Shown: positions 18,146 to 27,509, counted from the stretch's first letter. The stretch: DNA of 64,000 nucleotides from Sva-07 sp963747375 (GCA_963747375.1 CAVVFL010000022.1:310001-374000), one strand, 5' to 3'. Notes: generated by a model from the letters alone, not told the origin. Numbers and translations are program-made.

Positions 18146-18957
18146 ATGAGTGCGCTGGCGTTCAACAATCAACGAGTACAGGAACTACGGCGCCTCTTGG
18201 GGCGCCGTAGTTCGCGTCACGACGAAGGTCGGTTCGTCGTCGAGGGTCCGGTGCTCGTCGCCGAAGCGGTCGCCGCCGGCTGGGTGGTCGAGGCACAGTT
18301 CGTCCCCGAGGGGTCCGACGCGGCCGTCCCCGGAGCGGGCCCGGTGATCGAGTTGGCCGACGGGGTCCTCGAGCGGGTCGGTTCGACCGAGGCGCCGCAA
18401 CCACCGATTGCAATCGTCGAGATGCCCGGCAGCGACCGGCTCGGAGACGTTCTCTCGACTGCATCGTTCGTCGTCGTGCTCGATCAGGTGACCGACCCCG
18501 GAAACCTCGGCACGATCCTGCGTTCGGCCGAGGCGGCTGGTGCCGATGTCGTGGTCCTCACGCCCGGGAGCGTCGATCCGTACAACCCGAAAGTGGTTCG
18601 GTCCTCGGCTGGTGCGTTGTTCCACGTTGCGATCGTCGCGGCGGAGATCGCCGACGTGGCGGCGGCAGGAATCGAGCTCTTCGGCACGACGAGCCATGGC
18701 TTCCCGGGCCGAACCGTGATCCCGTACACGAAGGCCGACCTGATGGACGGATCGGCATCGTGATGGGCAACGAGGCCGCCGGGCTCCCCGACGAGTGGAA
18801 CGACACGATCGGTCCGATTCGGCGGTGGGTCACGATTCCGCATCGAGGTCGCAGCGAGTCGCTCAATGTGGCGATGGCGACCACGGTGCTCGTGTTCGAG
18901 GTGGCGCGCCAGCGAACCGATCAGTGGTCGCCGAGCACGTCGAACGACGCCGGATAG
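18146..18957 (+). CDS. TrmH/SpoU-family rRNA methyltransferase, TsnR-like (frameshift near 18750)
   Basis: A SPOUT 2'-O-methyltransferase following rplT, as tsnR does in mycobacteria. The substrate-binding N-domain (GRFVVEGPVLVAEAV) is followed by the knot domain: LDQVTDPGNLGTILRSAEAAG (motif 1), then after a frame change near 18750, IVMGNEAAGLP (motif 2) and IPHRGRSESLNVAMATTVL (motif 3). About 269 residues when joined. Here the shift is best explained by a missing base, unlike most others in the window. A 13-bp hairpin covers codons 13-23. The 3' end overlaps the convergent GNAT gene by 37 bases. Confidence 0.88.
18182..18213 (+). promoter_or_regulatory. 13-bp perfect hairpin inside the start of the TsnR-like gene
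   Basis: GAACTACGGCGCC (18182-18194), loop TCTTGG, then GGCGCCGTAGTTC (18201-18213). A perfect inverted repeat 36 bases after the ATG, in coding sequence, with no U-run after it. It could end most transcripts coming from rplT or slow translation of the methyltransferase. Which of the two, if either, is unknown. Confidence 0.6.
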
Positions 18958-19463
18958 ACGACGGTGCCCCGAAGGCTCGGATCGTCGTTCGTGAGCGGCT
19001 TGACCTGAGCCGCTGCCTCGGGCGCCCAGTCCGGCAGTGGAAGCTCGATCCCGTGGCTCGAGGCCGGCAGGAAACCGAACCGGGAGTAGTAGCGCGGGTC
19101 GCCCTCGAGAACGACGAGCGGTTCGCCGTGAGCATCGGCGAGGGCCGTGGCCGTGGTGACGAGCAGCCCTCCGACACCGTTGCCCTGGTGAGTCGGATCG
19201 ACGGCCAGGGGCGAGAGCATGACGATGGAGGCAGTGGTCGCGTCGGTGCGCAGGGTGCAGCGGCTGATCATGACGTGTCCGACAACGGCATCGTCGAGCG
19301 TCGCCACCAGCGCCAGGTCGGCGATGTACTCAGCCGACGCGCGGATGGCTTCGACGAGCATCGCCTCGGCGGGCGAGCCGAACGCAGCGGTGACCACACG
19401 TGCGATCTCGTCACGATCCTGGGCCGACTCCGGTCGGACGACGAACCGATGGTCCGACGACAT
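18921..19463 (-). CDS. GNAT-family N-acetyltransferase
   Basis: A 180-residue acetyl-CoA-dependent acetyltransferase of the YhbS-like group. The core AVDPTHQGNGVGGLLV is the acetyl-CoA-binding motif A (Q/RxxGxG/A), followed by VVLEGDPRYYSRFGF, the typical YhbS ending. The substrate is unknown. It is last in the minus-strand run dedA-uppP-HNH-like-GNAT. The gap to the HNH-like stop is 8 bases, so it is co-transcribed. Confidence 0.87.
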   Translation of the reverse strand: MSSDHRFVVRPESAQDRDEIARVVTAAFGSPAEAMLVEAIRASAEYIADLALVATLDDAVVGHVMISRCTLRTDATTASIVMLSPLAVDPTHQGNGVGGLLVTTATALADAHGEPLVVLEGDPRYYSRFGFLPASSHGIELPLPDWAPEAAAQVKPLTNDDPSLRGTVVYPASFDVLGDH

Positions 19464-19471
19464 CGTGTCGT

Positions 19472-19942
19472 TCAGCTCTCGGCCCTGAGCACGACGAGGA
19501 ACTGACCGCCGCCGGGTTCGACGTCGGCTTCGACGGCAAGATCCGGTTCCAGGCGTGAGATGCGATCGACGATCCAGTTCGCAGCGTTGGCCGCGTCTTC
19601 CCGTTCGAGGCAGCGTCCGACGATCTCCCGACCACCCTTTCGTTGGAGGCGGTCGACGGTCGTGAGAATCACGGCGGGATCAGCGACGAACAAGTCGGCG
19701 GGCCACTCGATCACGGGTTTCGTGCTCCCCTTGCCGGTGTTGCAGGACCGGTGGGCGAGGCGTTCCTGCCCGGTGCCGTGCCCCTTGCCTGCTCCCTTTC
19801 CCTTCGCCTTGGCCTTGCGCTCGGTGGTCCGGCTGTCGATGCTCGGACCCCGGGGATCGTTCACCGACATGGTTGGATCGACGGTCTCATCGCACAACCA
19901 GCACCGCCAGCCATCCTGTTCGCCGACGTCCTCGAGTCGCAT
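19472..19942 (-). CDS. HNH-like zinc-site protein with degenerate catalytic motif
   Basis: A 156-residue protein of unknown function. CWLCDE near residue 14 and LAHRSCNTGK near residue 70 form the two halves of an HNH/GIY-like treble-clef (CxxC ... HxxCN). The usual catalytic His of DHxxP is absent: the site reads PSIDSRTT. A Lys/Gly-rich linker (KAKAKGKGAGKGHGTG) separates the halves. It is probably a binding module more than a nuclease. The ATG overlaps the uppP stop (TGATG), so it is made together with the undecaprenyl-diphosphatase. Confidence 0.65.
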   Translation of the reverse strand: MRLEDVGEQDGWRCWLCDETVDPTMSVNDPRGPSIDSRTTERKAKAKGKGAGKGHGTGQERLAHRSCNTGKGSTKPVIEWPADLFVADPAVILTTVDRLQRKGGREIVGRCLEREDAANAANWIVDRISRLEPDLAVEADVEPGGGQFLVVLRAES

Positions 19943-20878
19943 CAGATGACACCGAAGGCGATCAGTGCGGCCGTCGCGACGGCGATGCCGATGCGGTACC
20001 ACCCGAAGATCGCCAACGGCCGGGTCCGCAGGAATGCCACCAGCCAGCGAACCGCGATCACAGCGGTGATGAACGCGACGATGCCACCGAGCAGCGGTGT
20101 GCGCCAGCCGTAGTCGTCGAGCAGCGTCTGGCCGTCCTTCGCGAGGTCGTACAGCGTTGCCGCGCTCAGGGTCGCCAGCCCGAGCAGAAAGCTGAACTCG
20201 ACCGCCGCCGACATGCTCGCCCCGATGGCGAGCGCCGCGGCGATGGTGACCAAGCTGCGGCTCATGCCGGGCCACAGCGCCAAGATCTGGGCGGCGCCGA
20301 TGATCGCCGCATGGCGGACGGTGAACGAGGTCAGATCGATGGCGACCCGGACGCGGATTCCACCAGATGAGGAAGATGCCACCGGCGAGCCACGCCGCGA
20401 CAACGGGCCAGGGTCCGAACAACTTGTCCTTGATGCTGTCGCCGAGCAGTACGCCGACGACGGCGGCCGGCACGAAGGCGATGACCAGGCGGCCGAGCAG
20501 CTTTCGCCCGTCGACGTCGCGGCCGATGACGCCGCTCGCGAGTTGACCGAGTCGGCGCCAATAGAGCACGACGACGGCAAGGATCGCGCCGATCTGGATC
20601 GCGATCGCATAGGTGTCGGCGGCGGTCTTGGCGTCACCTTCGCCGAGGCCGAGCAGACGTTGGGTCACCAGGAGGTGACCGGTGGAGGACACCGGGAGGT
20701 ACTCGGTGAACCCCTCGACCGCCCCGAGCACGATCGCCTTGATCGGGGTGAGCGGGCCGCTCGTGTTCAGCGAGAGCAGGATGATGGTGACGACGGCGAC
20801 CACCGCTCCGGCAGCGAGCCCCGCGTTGCGGTACCGGCGAACATCGCTCGGCGTCGCGGTGACCTCGGTGTCGGTCAT
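19942..20878 (-). CDS. uppP: undecaprenyl-diphosphatase (one frameshift near 20358)
   Basis: Recycles the C55 lipid carrier for cell-wall synthesis. It is a polytopic membrane protein of about 311 residues. The first catalytic region GAVEGFTEYLPVSSTGHL and the second PGMSRS (PGxSRSxxT type) are both present, but in different frames, joined near 20358. The length is 3n+1. An extra N-terminal segment with one hydrophobic helix precedes the usual start. The start overlaps the dedA stop (ATGA). The pairing with dedA, another lipid-carrier-related family, suggests a joint role in undecaprenyl-phosphate turnover. Confidence 0.92.
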
Positions 20879-21481
20879 CAGACGACCGCCCGTCGGGAAC
20901 GGAGCACTTCGAGGCCCACCGGAACGAGCGAGATCGTCACGATCACGATGGCGGCGATCTCGAGGTTGTGCTTGACGACCTCGACTTCACCGAGGTAGTA
21001 CCCGAGCGTGGTGATGCCGATGCCCCACAGCGCGGCACCGATCAGGTTGTACGTCACGAACGTGCGGTAGTGCATCTCACCGACCCCGGCGACCACCGGG
21101 ACGAACGTGCGCACGATCGGCACGAACCGGGCGATCACGATCGAGCGGGGTCCACGCCGTCTCGAAGAAGTCCTTCGCTCGCAGGGCGTTGGCCGGGTTG
21201 AAGAGACGTCGCTCCGGACGCGAGAAGAGGCTCGGACCGACCCGGCGACCGAAGATGTAGCCCACCTGATCGCCGAGCGCGGCGAAGAAGAACACCACGA
21301 AGGCGGTGACCGGCAGCGGCGGCAGGATGTGTCCACCCGCCGCCGACGAGAGGAACCCGGCGATGAAGAGCAGGCTGTCGCCGGGGAGGAAGAAGCCCAT
21401 GAGCAGGCCGGTCTCGGCGAACACGATGGCGGCGAGCAGCGCAAGGCCGCCGGCCGTGAGCCATGACTCGACATCGATCAT
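20878..21481 (-). CDS. DedA-family membrane protein (one frameshift near 21150)
   Basis: A polytopic DedA (SNARE-associated/VTT domain) protein of about 200 residues. FAETGLLMGFFLPGDSLLF and ARFVPIVRTFVPVVAG are the two conserved re-entrant segments; the Arg in RFVPxxRTFxP is intact. Some DedA proteins flip undecaprenyl phosphate, which fits the adjacent uppP. The frame breaks in a GGGG run near 21150, and the length is 3n+1. A ribosome-binding site GGAGG lies shortly before the ATG (21481), so this is the first gene of the run. Confidence 0.9.
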
Positions 21482-21598
21482 CTGGGCGCCTCCGCCTCAA
21501 TCTGCAGTCTCGGTGCCACCGGCATCCTTCTGGACGGTAGCGGTCTGGGGCACCGCATCGGTGGCGCCGACGATGCAAATGTGCCGGCACGAAACGGA

Positions 21599-22972
21599 TC
21601 AGCTGATGTCGGTTCCGTCGGGGTCGGTGATGTGCCAGTTGCCGTGGTTGTCGCGGTGGACGTGGTAGCCGCGTTCTTTGAGTTGGTTGTGGGCCTGGCA
21701 GAGGGGTTGACCATTCCGGGGGACCGTGTTGCCGTGAGCTTTCCATCCCAGGGAGTGGTCGGCGTCGCACCAGGCCACGGGTCGGTCGCATCCGATCCAG
21801 ATGCAGGTGGTCGTCAGCAGCATGACGGCCTCGCGGGCAGCGCCGCGGAAGAGTCGTTGTCGGCGGCCGAGGTCGATGACCGTGCCGCTCGAGTCGTAGA
21901 CGACGCGGCGGATGTGACCGATCAGGGCGGCGTTGACGGCGTCGTCGGGGTGCAGACGTCGGCCCGTCTGGGTGCGCACGACAACCTTGCGGTAGGTCGA
22001 TGCGTCGGGTGTCTCGCCGCGCAGGCGGGCTTCGAACGATTCGTGGTCGATCAGCACGTTCGCGGTCGGCCTGGGTGGTTGGGATCCGAGTGGGGTGGAG
22101 GCGGCGGCACGCGCCATCGCCAGTAGGGCGTCGGCGTGGCGTTGATCCTGTGTGCGTGTCAGATCCTTGACGGTGGCGGTGTCGCCGAGGCGTTGGCGGG
22201 CGTCGGCCCAGTCGGTTTGCCATTCGGCTTCGAGGAACCACGAGAAGATCTCGTTGAACTCGACGCCGTCGAGTTCGGGCAGGCTGCCCGACAGTGTCCA
22301 GCCGCCTTCGGGGCGGGGTCGGATCGTGAAGTTCCGTGCCGCTTTCTCCCGCTCATTCTCGGCGAGGTCGCCGTCAGGGTCGGCGAGGGCTTCCCACGTA
22401 CGTGCTCGTCGTTCGAACTCGTCGAAGGAACAGTCGACCGCATCCTCCAACAGGGCAGGAGCATCACGTTCCAACACCGCAGATGGGATGCGCGGGTTCG
22501 CCGCAATGCGGGCCATCAACGTCGTTTGGGCGACACCGACGTCACCATCTGATTCAGCGTGCGCCCAGTCGGGCAGGGCCTCATGGAGGCGGGCGGTCTG
22601 CACCCGGCGATGCGCTTCGGGACCGGACAACTTGCACATGTGTCTGATGACGGTCTTCGCGGAGAAGAACCCCTGGTCGCGGAACGGATTCGACCGGTCG
22701 ATGGCACCAGCCGCTGCGACCGCGACAGCGTCGACCGAACGACGAAGCTGCTCGACATCTTCCAACCAGGCCCGCAGCTCGATCACATCGAGCAGAGCAA
22801 GATCGACGTCACCCAACCCGGCCACCGCAGTCTTGGCGCGGCGTGCCGCTCCGGCGGCGCGTTCACCGGCAGGTTCGGTATCGATCGACTCGACCAACCG
22901 GAGCCGGATCACATCGAGACGTGACAGCATCTCGCCGCTGCCGTCCACCTCGCTCGGTCCGATCGAACTCAT
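21599..22972 (-). CDS. DUF222 / HNH endonuclease domain protein (13E12-like)
   Basis: A 457-residue protein, counted from the second ATG (MSSIGPSEV); an upstream ATG at 22999 would add 9 residues. The N-terminal two thirds is the helical DUF222 domain, common in high-copy actinobacterial families, such as the mycobacterial 13E12 repeats. The C-terminus has the HNH fold: CDRPVAWCDADHSLGW then LCQAHNQLK (CxxC pair, D/H, CxxH). It may be a homing-type nuclease. No flanking repeats or target duplication are visible. Not in an operon. Confidence 0.85.
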   Translation of the reverse strand: MSSIGPSEVDGSGEMLSRLDVIRLRLVESIDTEPAGERAAGAARRAKTAVAGLGDVDLALLDVIELRAWLEDVEQLRRSVDAVAVAAAGAIDRSNPFRDQGFFSAKTVIRHMCKLSGPEAHRRVQTARLHEALPDWAHAESDGDVGVAQTTLMARIAANPRIPSAVLERDAPALLEDAVDCSFDEFERRARTWEALADPDGDLAENEREKAARNFTIRPRPEGGWTLSGSLPELDGVEFNEIFSWFLEAEWQTDWADARQRLGDTATVKDLTRTQDQRHADALLAMARAAASTPLGSQPPRPTANVLIDHESFEARLRGETPDASTYRKVVVRTQTGRRLHPDDAVNAALIGHIRRVVYDSSGTVIDLGRRQRLFRGAAREAVMLLTTTCIWIGCDRPVAWCDADHSLGWKAHGNTVPRNGQPLCQAHNQLKERGYHVHRDNHGNWHITDPDGTDIS

Positions 22973-23026
22973 TCCCCAATCATGACAAGGGGATGTCACA
23001 GAGTTCGCGGGACCGGCGGCGCTGCG

Positions 23027-23995
23027 TCAGAGAATCGTGAGCACCAGGAAGATCGGATAACAGCCGATCAGCACGGCCCCATCGCGTCGTGACAGCACAC
23101 CGCGTCGCGACCCGAGCACGATGGCGACCAGCATCAGCACGAGCATCGCAATGAGCGGACCGTGGAGCAACGCTGCATCGCGGATCTCGATGGGAGCGAC
23201 GAGCGCCCCGACCCCGAGGCTCATGGTCATGTTGTAGGCATACGACCCGATCACACCGGCGACGACGGCCTCGGTGACACCATGTCTGCTCGACGACCAG
23301 GCCAGCACCACGAGTTCGAAGGCGGTCGCGAAGCCGACGACGGTGAGCCCAAGCCGTGTCTGCGTCTCCTCGACGTTCGTGATCCGACGCACCGCTTCCA
23401 CGAGCACGATCGATCCGATCGTCAGCGCGGCGAGGCCGACGACCACCATCACCAGATCGCGCCCCACCCGTCCCTGCGGGTCGACCACCTCATCGAGTTC
23501 TCCCGCTTCGCCCAGCGACGGAGGTCGACGTTCGAGCAACCAGATCGATGCGACGAAGACGATGTAGCCGACGACCAGAACCGCCCCGCCGGCTCGACCG
23601 ATCTGTCCGTCCCACATCATCGTCGCGGCAATCGCACCCGACACCAGACCACCCAGCGCGTAGCGACGGATGGTCCGTCCGAACGGAAGCGCAGCGACGA
23701 GGGCTCCGACTCCGAGCGCTACCGTGACGATTGCAGCGTTGGCGCCGATGACGTCACCGAAGGCGACGCCATCGACCCCTCGTGCGGACGCTGTCACGAC
23801 GGTCGCCAGCTCCTCCGGTTCGGCGCCGGCGAGCAGGAGCGCCAGTGCGAATGCGGTCACTCCGAGACGCTTCGACGCGTCGGCGAGGTGTTCGGCGAAG
23901 GTCTCGGCACCCCAGACGATCGCCGCCGTGCCAGCGACCAGTCGCTGCGAGCGCAAGGGCCGTGGACACGAGCAAGTGTGCACCACGACGCTCAC
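23027..23995 (-). CDS. sodium/calcium-exchanger-family membrane transporter (N-terminus frameshifted)
   Basis: A CaCA-family cation antiporter of about 320 residues. Both alpha-repeats are visible: LLLAGAEPEELATVVTASA...GDVIGANA and VGFATAFELVVLAWSSS...GVIGSYAYN, with the acidic Glu in each that binds the cation. About ten hydrophobic helices are present. The first helix (LLVSTALALAA) lies in another frame from VAGTAAIVWGAE, so an indel sits near 23940. The GTG at 23995 is a likely but uncertain start. The gene just downstream of the P-loop kinase gene begins 15 bases after it. Confidence 0.82.
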   Translation of the reverse strand: MSVVVHTCSCPRPLRSQRLVAGTAAIVWGAETFAEHLADASKRLGVTAFALALLLAGAEPEELATVVTASARGVDGVAFGDVIGANAAIVTVALGVGALVAALPFGRTIRRYALGGLVSGAIAATMMWDGQIGRAGGAVLVVGYIVFVASIWLLERRPPSLGEAGELDEVVDPQGRVGRDLVMVVVGLAALTIGSIVLVEAVRRITNVEETQTRLGLTVVGFATAFELVVLAWSSSRHGVTEAVVAGVIGSYAYNMTMSLGVGALVAPIEIRDAALLHGPLIAMLVLMLVAIVLGSRRGVLSRRDGAVLIGCYPIFLVLTIL

Positions 23996-24009
23996 GGCGC
24001 CGAGGACCG

Positions 24010-24344
24010 TCAGACGTCGAGCGCTCGGACGACCTGCTGGAAGGTGTGGTCGACGTCGCCGCGCACGACGGAGATCCGGCGCGCTGCCGGACGCAGGTCG
24101 AGGAGCTCGGTGAAACTGAGGGAGCACGACGTCGTGGCCGGCGCTCAGATGGGTATGAGCCATCGAGATCGCCAGCGCGGGCCGAGCGACCGGCTTCACT
24201 CGGGTGCTCCAACCATGCCCCGAGCAGTCCGCGGACGACGTCGATGTCGAGATTCAGCGCCAGCGGTCTGTCGGCGACGAGGCGCAGGGCAATCGTGGAC
24301 TTCCCCGACGCCGGCGGGCCGTTCAGGAGCACGAGCGTTGGCAT
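24010..24344 (-). CDS. small P-loop kinase-like protein (frameshifted, short)
   Basis: An AAA_33 / zeta-toxin-like nucleotide kinase fragment of about 111 residues. MPTLVLLNGPPASGKSTIAL carries a perfect Walker A, LNLDIDVVRGLLG resembles the substrate-binding Asp region, and the end reads VRGDVDHTFQQVVRALDV. It passes through three frames, with shifts near 24185 and 24110. Relatives are usually 160-180 residues, so the middle may be shortened. A reverse-strand TACGAT lies 7 bases before the ATG. Confidence 0.62.
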
Positions 24345-24351
24345 CCCGAAG

Positions 24352-24357
24352 ATCGTA
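24352..24357 (-). promoter_or_regulatory. -10 box TACGAT of the P-loop kinase gene
   Basis: On the reverse strand TACGAT ends 7 bases before the ATG at 24344, giving a probable leaderless transcript. Confidence 0.45.
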
Positions 24358-24434
24358 GGTCCGCTGGCGAAGGGCCGCGAGGTGGGTCAGACTCGGGAAA
24401 TGGAGACGACACAACTCCCAGAGCGGGTGCCACG

Positions 24435-25128
24435 ATGACGACGGACGTCGTTCCGATCCTGCACGTGGTGGACGCAGCCGCCGCTGCCGACTGGTATTCA
24501 CTTCTCGGCTTTCGAGTCGAGTTCGAACACCGCTTCGAGCCACATCTGCCTGCGTACGTCGGTTTGCGTCGCGAGGGTGCGCAGATCCACCTGTCCGAAC
24601 ATGCAGGCGATGCTCGGCCTCACGGGCTGGTGTACCTCTGGGTCGACGACGTCGATGCGGTCGCGTCCGCTTTCGAGACCGATGTCGAGGAGGCGCCGTG
24701 GGGGCGCGAGGTCAGACTGGTCGACGTCGACGGGAACCGTCTACGCGTCGCCACACCCGTGCCACCTGCCACGGTCGACGGTGCACTCGGCGCCGACACG
24801 GTCGAAACCCTCACGGCGCTCGAACGGGCAATGTGGGACGACGCCACTCGCGGCGATCGAGCATGGATGGACGACCACCTCGACCGACGACTTCACCGAG
24901 TTCGGCTACTCGGGCCGCTCGTACACCCGCGCCGACATCCTCGATCTCCCGGTCGGGTCGATCGAGGCGACCCTCGTCGACATGACCGTCCGATCCGTCG
25001 GCCGGGACGCCGCGTTGGTCACGTACCGATCGGTCGAGCCCAGAGGAACGGCACTGCGTTCGTCACTCTGGCGTCGGGGGCGCGGCAAGTGGCTGCTCGC
25101 GCTCCATCAGGGCACGCCGGCCGACTGA
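24435..25128 (+). CDS. glyoxalase-fold protein fused to an NTF2/DUF4440-like domain (one frameshift)
   Basis: About 230 residues. The first 115 are a VOC/bleomycin-resistance-like domain: ILHVVDAAAAADWYSLLGF, GLRREGAQIHLSEH, VYLWVDDVDAVASAF, and VDVDGNRLRV. The last about 110 form an NTF2-like fold of the DUF4440 type (LTALERAMWDDATRGD, EFGYSGRSYTRADIL, ALVTYRSVEP, KWLLALHQGTPAD). The join is broken by one inserted base near 24885; the length is 3n+1. Both halves are usually separate proteins. No ligand is known. Confidence 0.75.
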
Positions 25129-25524
25129 TCACTTCGTGCCGACGCCTCCGTACGGGACCGTGATGATCTCGAACAGGTGGTCGTCGGGACTCGGGAAGTA
25201 CACGCCGCGTCCGCCGTCGTGGCGGTTGATGTTGCCGGCCTCCCTGCGGCCCGGGTCCGCCCAGTAGTCGATCCCGCTCGCTCGTACTCGCTCGAAGATG
25301 GCGTCGAACTCGTCCTCGTCGACCAGAAAGGCGTAGTGCCCGCTGGTGAATGTTCCATCGACGCCGTACGTGTCGAAGTCCAGGTCGACGCCGTTGCCGG
25401 TTGTCACCTGCCAGAACACGCTGAAGCGAGACGGCGCGGGCAAGCCGAACAGATCGGCGAACCACGTGGCCGCCGCCTCTCCGTCACGGGCGGGAACGAT
25501 CGTGTGGTCGAGGCGGATCGTCAT
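25129..25524 (-). CDS. VOC-family (glyoxalase/dioxygenase fold) protein
   Basis: A 131-residue protein with LDHTIVPARDGEAAATWFADLFGL at residues 5-28, the usual first module, and GVYFPSPDDHLFEIITVPYG at the end, where the Glu of FEI is a metal ligand in the family and His in LDHT the other. The substrate is unknown. The stop is adjacent to the convergent fusion gene. It is 7 bases downstream of the DUF4389 gene and so probably co-transcribed with it. Confidence 0.82.
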   Translation of the reverse strand: MTIRLDHTIVPARDGEAAATWFADLFGLPAPSRFSVFWQVTTGNGVDLDFDTYGVDGTFTSGHYAFLVDEDEFDAIFERVRASGIDYWADPGRREAGNINRHDGGRGVYFPSPDDHLFEIITVPYGGVGTK

Positions 25525-25531
25525 CGGACAG

Positions 25532-26247
25532 TCAGTCGAGAGCGAACGGCGGGTAGCGATCGGTGATGAGCAGGAACGCGTAGGCGTACACCCGAAGCGT
25601 CCAGCGGCCCACCCCGACGACGTAGTCGAAGAGCCCCTTCGGGTACCGCCCGGTGAACAGGATCGCGAACCAGGCGATGACGACGGCGAAGAACGCGCCG
25701 ATGAAGAGGAAGAACAAGATGATGAAGTGGGGGATGACGAGGAACCACTTCACGAGCGGAAGCCACCGGTTGAGGTCGCGTTCGACGTTGTCGGGGTAGT
25801 CGAACTCGAGGTGCACGGTCTGCTCCTCGACGGTCGACGGGTACTGGTCGGTCAGCAGTGCGAGATAGGCGCCGACCCGAGCCGAGAACCGGTTGAGCTC
25901 CAAGGCGAAGTCGAACCACCACTTCGGATATCGCTGACGGAACAGGATCAGCAGCAGCGTCGTCATGAACAGTGCGCCGAGGATGCTCGTTCCCGTCTGT
26001 CGTCACCCAGGTCGCCGTTCTCGGTCGTGAACGTGTTGGTGCTGCTGTTGGTCAAGATGCTCAGGACGATCCCGATCGGGATGATCAGGACGATCCGAAA
26101 GGCAGTCGTCACCCGGTCCAGTTGCTCGGGGTAGTCGATCGTGAGACGGGCCGGATACGGCGCCTCGGGCGGGAATGCGCCGGGAGGCGGCGGGAATCCA
26201 CCGGGCGGCGGCGGCGGTGGTGGAGTCGACGGTGGAACGGTGGACAT
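25532..26247 (-). CDS. DUF4389 membrane protein with Pro-rich N-terminus (frameshifted near 25990)
   Basis: About 237 residues. The first 30 are Pro/Gly-rich (TPPPPPPPGGFPPPPG), followed by the first half-domain (RLTIDYPEQLDR, then a hydrophobic helix), an indel region at 25970-26015, and then two similar units: FRQRYPKWWFDFALELNRF...YLALLTDQYP and FTGRYPKGLFDYVVGVGRW...AFLLITDRYP. The internal duplication around RYP(K)xxFD is characteristic of DUF4389. Three to four membrane helices. A ribosome-binding site (GGAGG) precedes the ATG at 26247. Function unknown. Confidence 0.82.
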
Positions 26248-26492
26248 GGCGAGTACCTCCTCGTGGACGTACGACGAGCGTCAGCGACATCGTGTACGCA
26301 CGCGAACCGTAACGGGTAGGGACGTTGGGCCCCGACAGGGATAACCTCTGCTGCCGTGCAGCCGCAGTCGCAGCGATTTTCGTGCCCCGGGTGAACCGGG
26401 GGATCGACCACACGACCATCTGCTCCTGTGCCGTTTCCTGAGGTTCGTCCGGGGTCTCCACTGCCCGACGCTCACGTTCTTGAAAGGTCCAC

Positions 26493-27509
26493 GTGCTCAC
26501 TGACATCACCGCCGCCCGCGATGCGGCCCTTGCCGACATCGAGGGCGCCGACACGCTCGACGACATCGCAGCGCTCACCAGCAGGTTGCTCGGCAAGAAG
26601 GGCGCCCTCGCCCAACTGAAGACGCGACTCGGTCAACTCGAGTCGATCGACGAGAAGAAGGCCGCCGGCCAGGCGATCAACGACGCGATGGGCGCCGTCT
26701 CGACGGCGATCGACGATCGTCGCACCGCGCTCGCAGCTGCAGCGCTCGTTGCCCGAGTCGAGTCCGAGCGGCTCGACCTGACGGAATACGTCGGCAAGCC
26801 CACCAGGGGCCACGCTCACCTCGTCACCCAGGCGTGGGAACGCCTCGAGGACGTGTTCATCGGGCTCGGATTCCAGATCGCCGAAGGCCCGGAGGTCGAG
26901 ACGGACTGGCACAACTTCGAGGCACTCAACATGGGGGAAGGCCATCCGGCACGAGGCGAGTTCGACACCCTGTTCGTCGACCACGTGACGCCCGACGGCA
27001 AGGTCGGCACGACGCTGTTGCGGACTCACACCTCGCCGGTGCAGATCCGCACGATGCTCGAATCCGAGCCACCGATCTACATCGTCGCTCCCGGCCGGGT
27101 GTTCCGTCGCGACACGCCCGACGCCACCCACATGCCGGTCTTCCATCAGATCGAGGGTCTGGTGATCGACCGCAACATCACGATGGCCGACCTCGCCGGC
27201 ACGATCGAGGCGTTCACCAAGGCCTTCTTCGGCGCGGCCTTCAGCTCTCGTCTCCGCCCGAGCTACTTCCCGTTCACCGAACCATCGGCGGAGTTCGACA
27301 TCCAGCGCCCCGACGGCAGCTGGATCGAGCTCGGAGGCTGCGGGATGGTGCACCCCAACGTGCTGCGCGCCGGCGGCCTCGACCCCGAGGAGTGGAGCGG
27401 ATTCGCATTCGGCTTCGGCATCGACCGCATGGCCAAGGAACGTCACGGAGTCGAAGACATCCGCGACATGTACACCAACGACATCCGATTCATGGAGCAG
27501 TTCTCGTGA
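26493..27509 (+). CDS. pheS: phenylalanine-tRNA ligase alpha subunit
   Basis: Catalytic alpha subunit, 338 residues, intact. An N-terminal coiled coil (residues 1-85) binds tRNA. Class II motifs follow: HPLTQ-like region GHAHLVTQAWERLEDVF, MLESEPPIYIVAPGRVFRRD (motif 2) and GFGIDRMAKERHG (motif 3). GTG start with AAAGG 6 bases upstream. The 245 bases before it hold a small GC stem (26385-26401) but no T-box signature. Stop overlaps the pheT GTG. Confidence 0.96.
   Translation: MLTDITAARDAALADIEGADTLDDIAALTSRLLGKKGALAQLKTRLGQLESIDEKKAAGQAINDAMGAVSTAIDDRRTALAAAALVARVESERLDLTEYVGKPTRGHAHLVTQAWERLEDVFIGLGFQIAEGPEVETDWHNFEALNMGEGHPARGEFDTLFVDHVTPDGKVGTTLLRTHTSPVQIRTMLESEPPIYIVAPGRVFRRDTPDATHMPVFHQIEGLVIDRNITMADLAGTIEAFTKAFFGAAFSSRLRPSYFPFTEPSAEFDIQRPDGSWIELGGCGMVHPNVLRAGGLDPEEWSGFAFGFGIDRMAKERHGVEDIRDMYTNDIRFMEQFS

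Noticed and set aside
21581..21600. GTGCCGGCAC palindrome near 21570 as an operator
   Set aside because: A single 10-bp GC palindrome with no second copy or clear promoter beside it.
26300..26490. T-box or attenuator before pheS
   Set aside because: Only one short stem (26385-26401) and no T-box sequence; actinobacterial T-boxes are mostly on ileS.
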